Assembly: GCA_943912255.1 (NCBI GenBank)
Contig: CALTTP010000006.1
Coordinates: 59,557 to 123,556, forward strand
Direction: 5' to 3'
Length of the DNA: 64,000 nucleotides
From: an uncultured Peptoniphilaceae bacterium
Lineage (GTDB): Bacteria; Bacillota; Clostridia; Tissierellales; Peptoniphilaceae
This document shows positions 62,433 to 64,000 of this stretch, piece after piece (position 1 is the first letter of the stretch; each line of letters starts with the position of its first letter). Made by a program: the position numbers and the translations under genes. Under the pieces are notes generated by a model that was given only the letters and a program-made list of their open reading frames with translations, was not told the DNA's origin and did no database searches.

Positions 62433-63350
62433 ATGAGAAGAATAAAAAGGGGAGCAAGCCTAGTCTTGCTCCTTATCCTATTAATATTACCAATGAATGT
62501 TTTTGCGGGAACAGAGGGCGTGGTTAAAGAAAAAGGGCAAGAAATCTATGAACCTGAAAATCAAAAGGAAGGCTTAGACCAGCTTTTAAAAAAAGAAGAT
62601 CTTTACAGCCCTTCAAATGAAGAAATACCCTATCAAGATGTACCTAAAGTTCCGGAAAGGAAGGAAGAAAAAGTAAAGCCAGTAAACGGAGGTAATGAAA
62701 AAGCCATTAATCCCCTTGCCACAAAAGAAAATAAGGCAAGGGGGACAGTTATTGAAAATGTAGATAGACAAGATAAAGATATTACCCCTAAAAAAGAAGA
62801 AATTGTAGAAGAAGAAAAGGAAGCAACATCCGTCAATCCTGAGCAGACAAAGGAAAGTTCAAATCAGAAGCCTTTAGATATGAGACAGTTTTTAACCTTT
62901 CAAACAAAGAGCGGAAAAACCTTTCACTTAATTGTAGACCATGGAGAACACGAAGAAAATGTTCAGCTATTGACAGAGGTGGGAGAACAGGATCTTCTGA
63001 ACATGATAGAAGGAGAGTCGGATTTTAAGCCTAAAAAGGAAGAGGTAAAAAAAGTTGAACCTGAAAAAGTAGAAGAAGCTAAAGAAGAAGTCAAGGAGGA
63101 GAAAAAGTCAGGAGCAGGACTATACTTATTTGTAGGTTTGATTGTAGCAGGAGTTCTTGGCGCTGGCTACTACTTTAAGGTTTATAAGAAAGAGGAAGAT
63201 GAAGAAGACGACACTACCTATGATGAATGGGAAGATGAATATGAATACGATGGGTCAGAAAAAGACGAGGATTTCATTGATGAAGATTTTTTAGATGAAG
63301 ATGAGCAAGATACCGAAATATTAATTCCAGATGAAGATGACTTTGAATAA
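62433..63350 (+). CDS. DUF4366 (CD1107-like) membrane-anchored element protein
   Basis: The 305-residue protein has a signal-like start (about 8-25), a long acidic middle and the DUF4366 core (LDMRQFLTFQTKSGKTFHLI, VQLLTEVGEQDLLNMIE). One membrane segment (about 228-247) and a very acidic tail follow. It is a constant part of CTn-type elements, found beside DUF4315 genes; its role in transfer is unknown. AAGGAG precedes ATG 62433. Confidence 0.78.
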   Translation: MRRIKRGASLVLLLILLILPMNVFAGTEGVVKEKGQEIYEPENQKEGLDQLLKKEDLYSPSNEEIPYQDVPKVPERKEEKVKPVNGGNEKAINPLATKENKARGTVIENVDRQDKDITPKKEEIVEEEKEATSVNPEQTKESSNQKPLDMRQFLTFQTKSGKTFHLIVDHGEHEENVQLLTEVGEQDLLNMIEGESDFKPKKEEVKKVEPEKVEEAKEEVKEEKKSGAGLYLFVGLIVAGVLGAGYYFKVYKKEEDEEDDTTYDEWEDEYEYDGSEKDEDFIDEDFLDEDEQDTEILIPDEDDFE

Positions 63351-63362
63351 AACACATGGCAC

Positions 63363-63399
63363 TTGTCTTTTAATCTCGTATAGGATATAATATATACGA
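63363..63399 (+). promoter_or_regulatory. Promoter and inverted-repeat operator before the AbiEi gene
   Basis: TTGTCT (63363-63368) and TATAAT (63386-63391) are separated by 17 bases. TCGTATA (63376-63382) and TATACGA (63393-63399) form a perfect 7-bp inverted repeat with a 10-base centre that encloses the -10 box. Confidence 0.75.
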
Positions 63400-63434
63400 T
63401 AAATCAAGACTATTATTTATAAGGCGGTGAGAAA

Positions 63435-64000
63435 ATGTCAGCTTTAAGTGAGAATATTTTAGAAATTATAAAAAGTAATGGTGGAACCATTACCATAAAA
63501 GAAGCAGAGGAAAAGAATATTAGTCCAAAAAAATTACAGAGGATGGTAAAACAAGGTAGCCTAGAGAGGGTTGCCAGCGGTCTTTATCTACATCCGGAAT
63601 TTTTAGAAGATTCCTACTATATTTTTCAACATCGAGCACCTAAGGCTATTTTTTCTCATGAGACCGCCCTTTATCTTCACAAATTAAGTGATGAAAATCC
63701 CCATAAGATTATTGCAACGATTCCATCAGGATATAATACATCTATGATTAAGGAAAGAGACAAGTATCTTTTCTACTATTTGAAAAAAGATTTATGGGAA
63801 AAAGGACAAGAAAAAATCAAAAGTCCCTTTGGAAATTTGGTTTACGTATATACAAAAGAAATTACCTTAGTGCAATTGATTAGTAAGCTTAACGGCTTAG
63901 ATAAAGATCTCGTTCTTACAGCATTAAAAAGAGGGTTAAAGAACGCAGAACTAGATAAACTTGAACTATTAAGATATTCTAAATACTTTAAGTGTGAAGA
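63435..64000 (+). CDS. AbiEi-type antitoxin/transcriptional regulator (3' partial)
   Basis: The frame opens at ATG 63435 behind AAGGCGGTGA and runs off the window with 188 codons visible. The N-terminal winged-helix part (NGGTITIKEAEEKNISPKKL, GSLERVASGLYLHPE) and ISHETALYLH-like segment (IFSHETALYLHKLSDE) match AbiEi antitoxins of type IV toxin-antitoxin systems. AbiEi binds its own promoter repeats and counters AbiEii, a nucleotidyltransferase toxin. The toxin gene would lie beyond the window end. It probably stabilises the element or defends against phage. Confidence 0.8.
   Translation, partial: MSALSENILEIIKSNGGTITIKEAEEKNISPKKLQRMVKQGSLERVASGLYLHPEFLEDSYYIFQHRAPKAIFSHETALYLHKLSDENPHKIIATIPSGYNTSMIKERDKYLFYYLKKDLWEKGQEKIKSPFGNLVYVYTKEITLVQLISKLNGLDKDLVLTALKRGLKNAELDKLELLRYSKYFKCE

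Larger units (their letters stand above)
44596..64000 (+). mobile_element. Integrative conjugative element, Tn1549/CTn-like (left part, runs off the window)
   Basis: From just after lysS to the window end all genes point the same way and match a conjugation module: RepA_N, DnaC-like, PcfB, VirD4, SSB-like, Maff2, VirB6-like, PrgI, VirB4, methyltransferase, NlpC/P60, DUF4315 and DUF4366. The order is that of Clostridioides CTn/Tn1549 elements. No relaxase, integrase or right end is inside the window. The coding sequence uses more CCC/ACC-type codons than the flanking chromosome. Confidence 0.85.

Noticed and set aside
1..64000. CRISPR arrays, rRNA and tRNA genes
   Set aside because: I looked for regular repeat-spacer blocks and cloverleaf or rRNA-like sequence in all intergenic regions and saw none.

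Overview
The window looks like the chromosome of a low-GC anaerobic Gram-positive bacterium (Bacillota), most like the Tissierellia/Peptoniphilaceae group. The evidence is the strongly AT-rich codon use, frequent TTG and GTG starts behind AGGAGG ribosome binding sites, a BofA-like protein, a Cys-rich S18, a giant fused acyl-CoA dehydratase activase, and a Tn1549-like conjugative element. No rRNA, tRNA or CRISPR array was seen.

Layout: (1) 1-9.5 kb: the end of a radical SAM gene, a 1411-residue 2-hydroxyacyl-CoA dehydratase-activase-like protein, an LCP cell-wall ligase, fni, a reverse-strand TIM-barrel gene, and rpsF-ssb-rpsR. (2) 9.6-16.2 kb: a polysaccharide and envelope operon (two glycosyltransferases, a WbpM-type sugar dehydratase, a VanY-like carboxypeptidase, BofA) followed by L25. 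(3) 16.2-33.2 kb: the L10 leader with rplJ-rplL, a DUF4097 gene, dnaE-pfkA-pyk-rpiB and a HAD gene, then rqcP, divIC-like, S1-domain, tilS, hpt, ftsH, coaX and dusB. (4) 33.2-42.5 kb: an accessory island between dusB and greA. (5) 42.5-44.6 kb: greA-lysS. (6) 44.6 kb to the end: the left part of a conjugative element.

The island is the main finding. Nine transporter, thiol or lyase genes plus one MerR-type regulator occupy 33.3-40.3 kb. Five of the nine contain an in-frame UGA that makes sense only as selenocysteine: a U-x-x-C thioredoxin-like protein, a Cys-Sec substrate-binding protein, an ABC permease, a Cys-Cys-Sec MerB-like lyase, and a small anchored protein ending in Cys-Sec. Two UGA codons are followed, at the same distance of 20 bases, by a short hairpin with a GGUC-type loop, the expected form of a bacterial SECIS element; in the terminal Cys-Sec gene this hairpin lies beyond the stop codon. 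The MerR gene is followed by a promoter with a 20-bp spacer holding an imperfect dyad, the hallmark of MerR control. Together the genes suggest capture, cleavage, reduction and export of a soft metal or organometal such as organomercury. The gene set and order match what I remember of the Sao families (selenocysteine-assisted organometal) in the NCBI family collection; the symbols are from memory and were not checked here.

A molybdopterin oxidoreductase gene with an apparent one-base frameshift closes the island. The conjugative element begins right after lysS with a tandem 11-bp repeat. It carries replication genes (RepA_N, DnaC-like), a transfer module (PcfB, VirD4, SSB-like, Maff2, VirB6-like, PrgI, VirB4, NlpC/P60 hydrolase), a DNA methyltransferase that seems to start with AUA, surface proteins (DUF4315, LRR/coiled-coil, DUF4366), and an AbiEi-type antitoxin gene with a palindrome across its promoter. 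A secreted amidase-like cargo gene with decayed flanking DNA sits between virD4 and the SSB-like gene.
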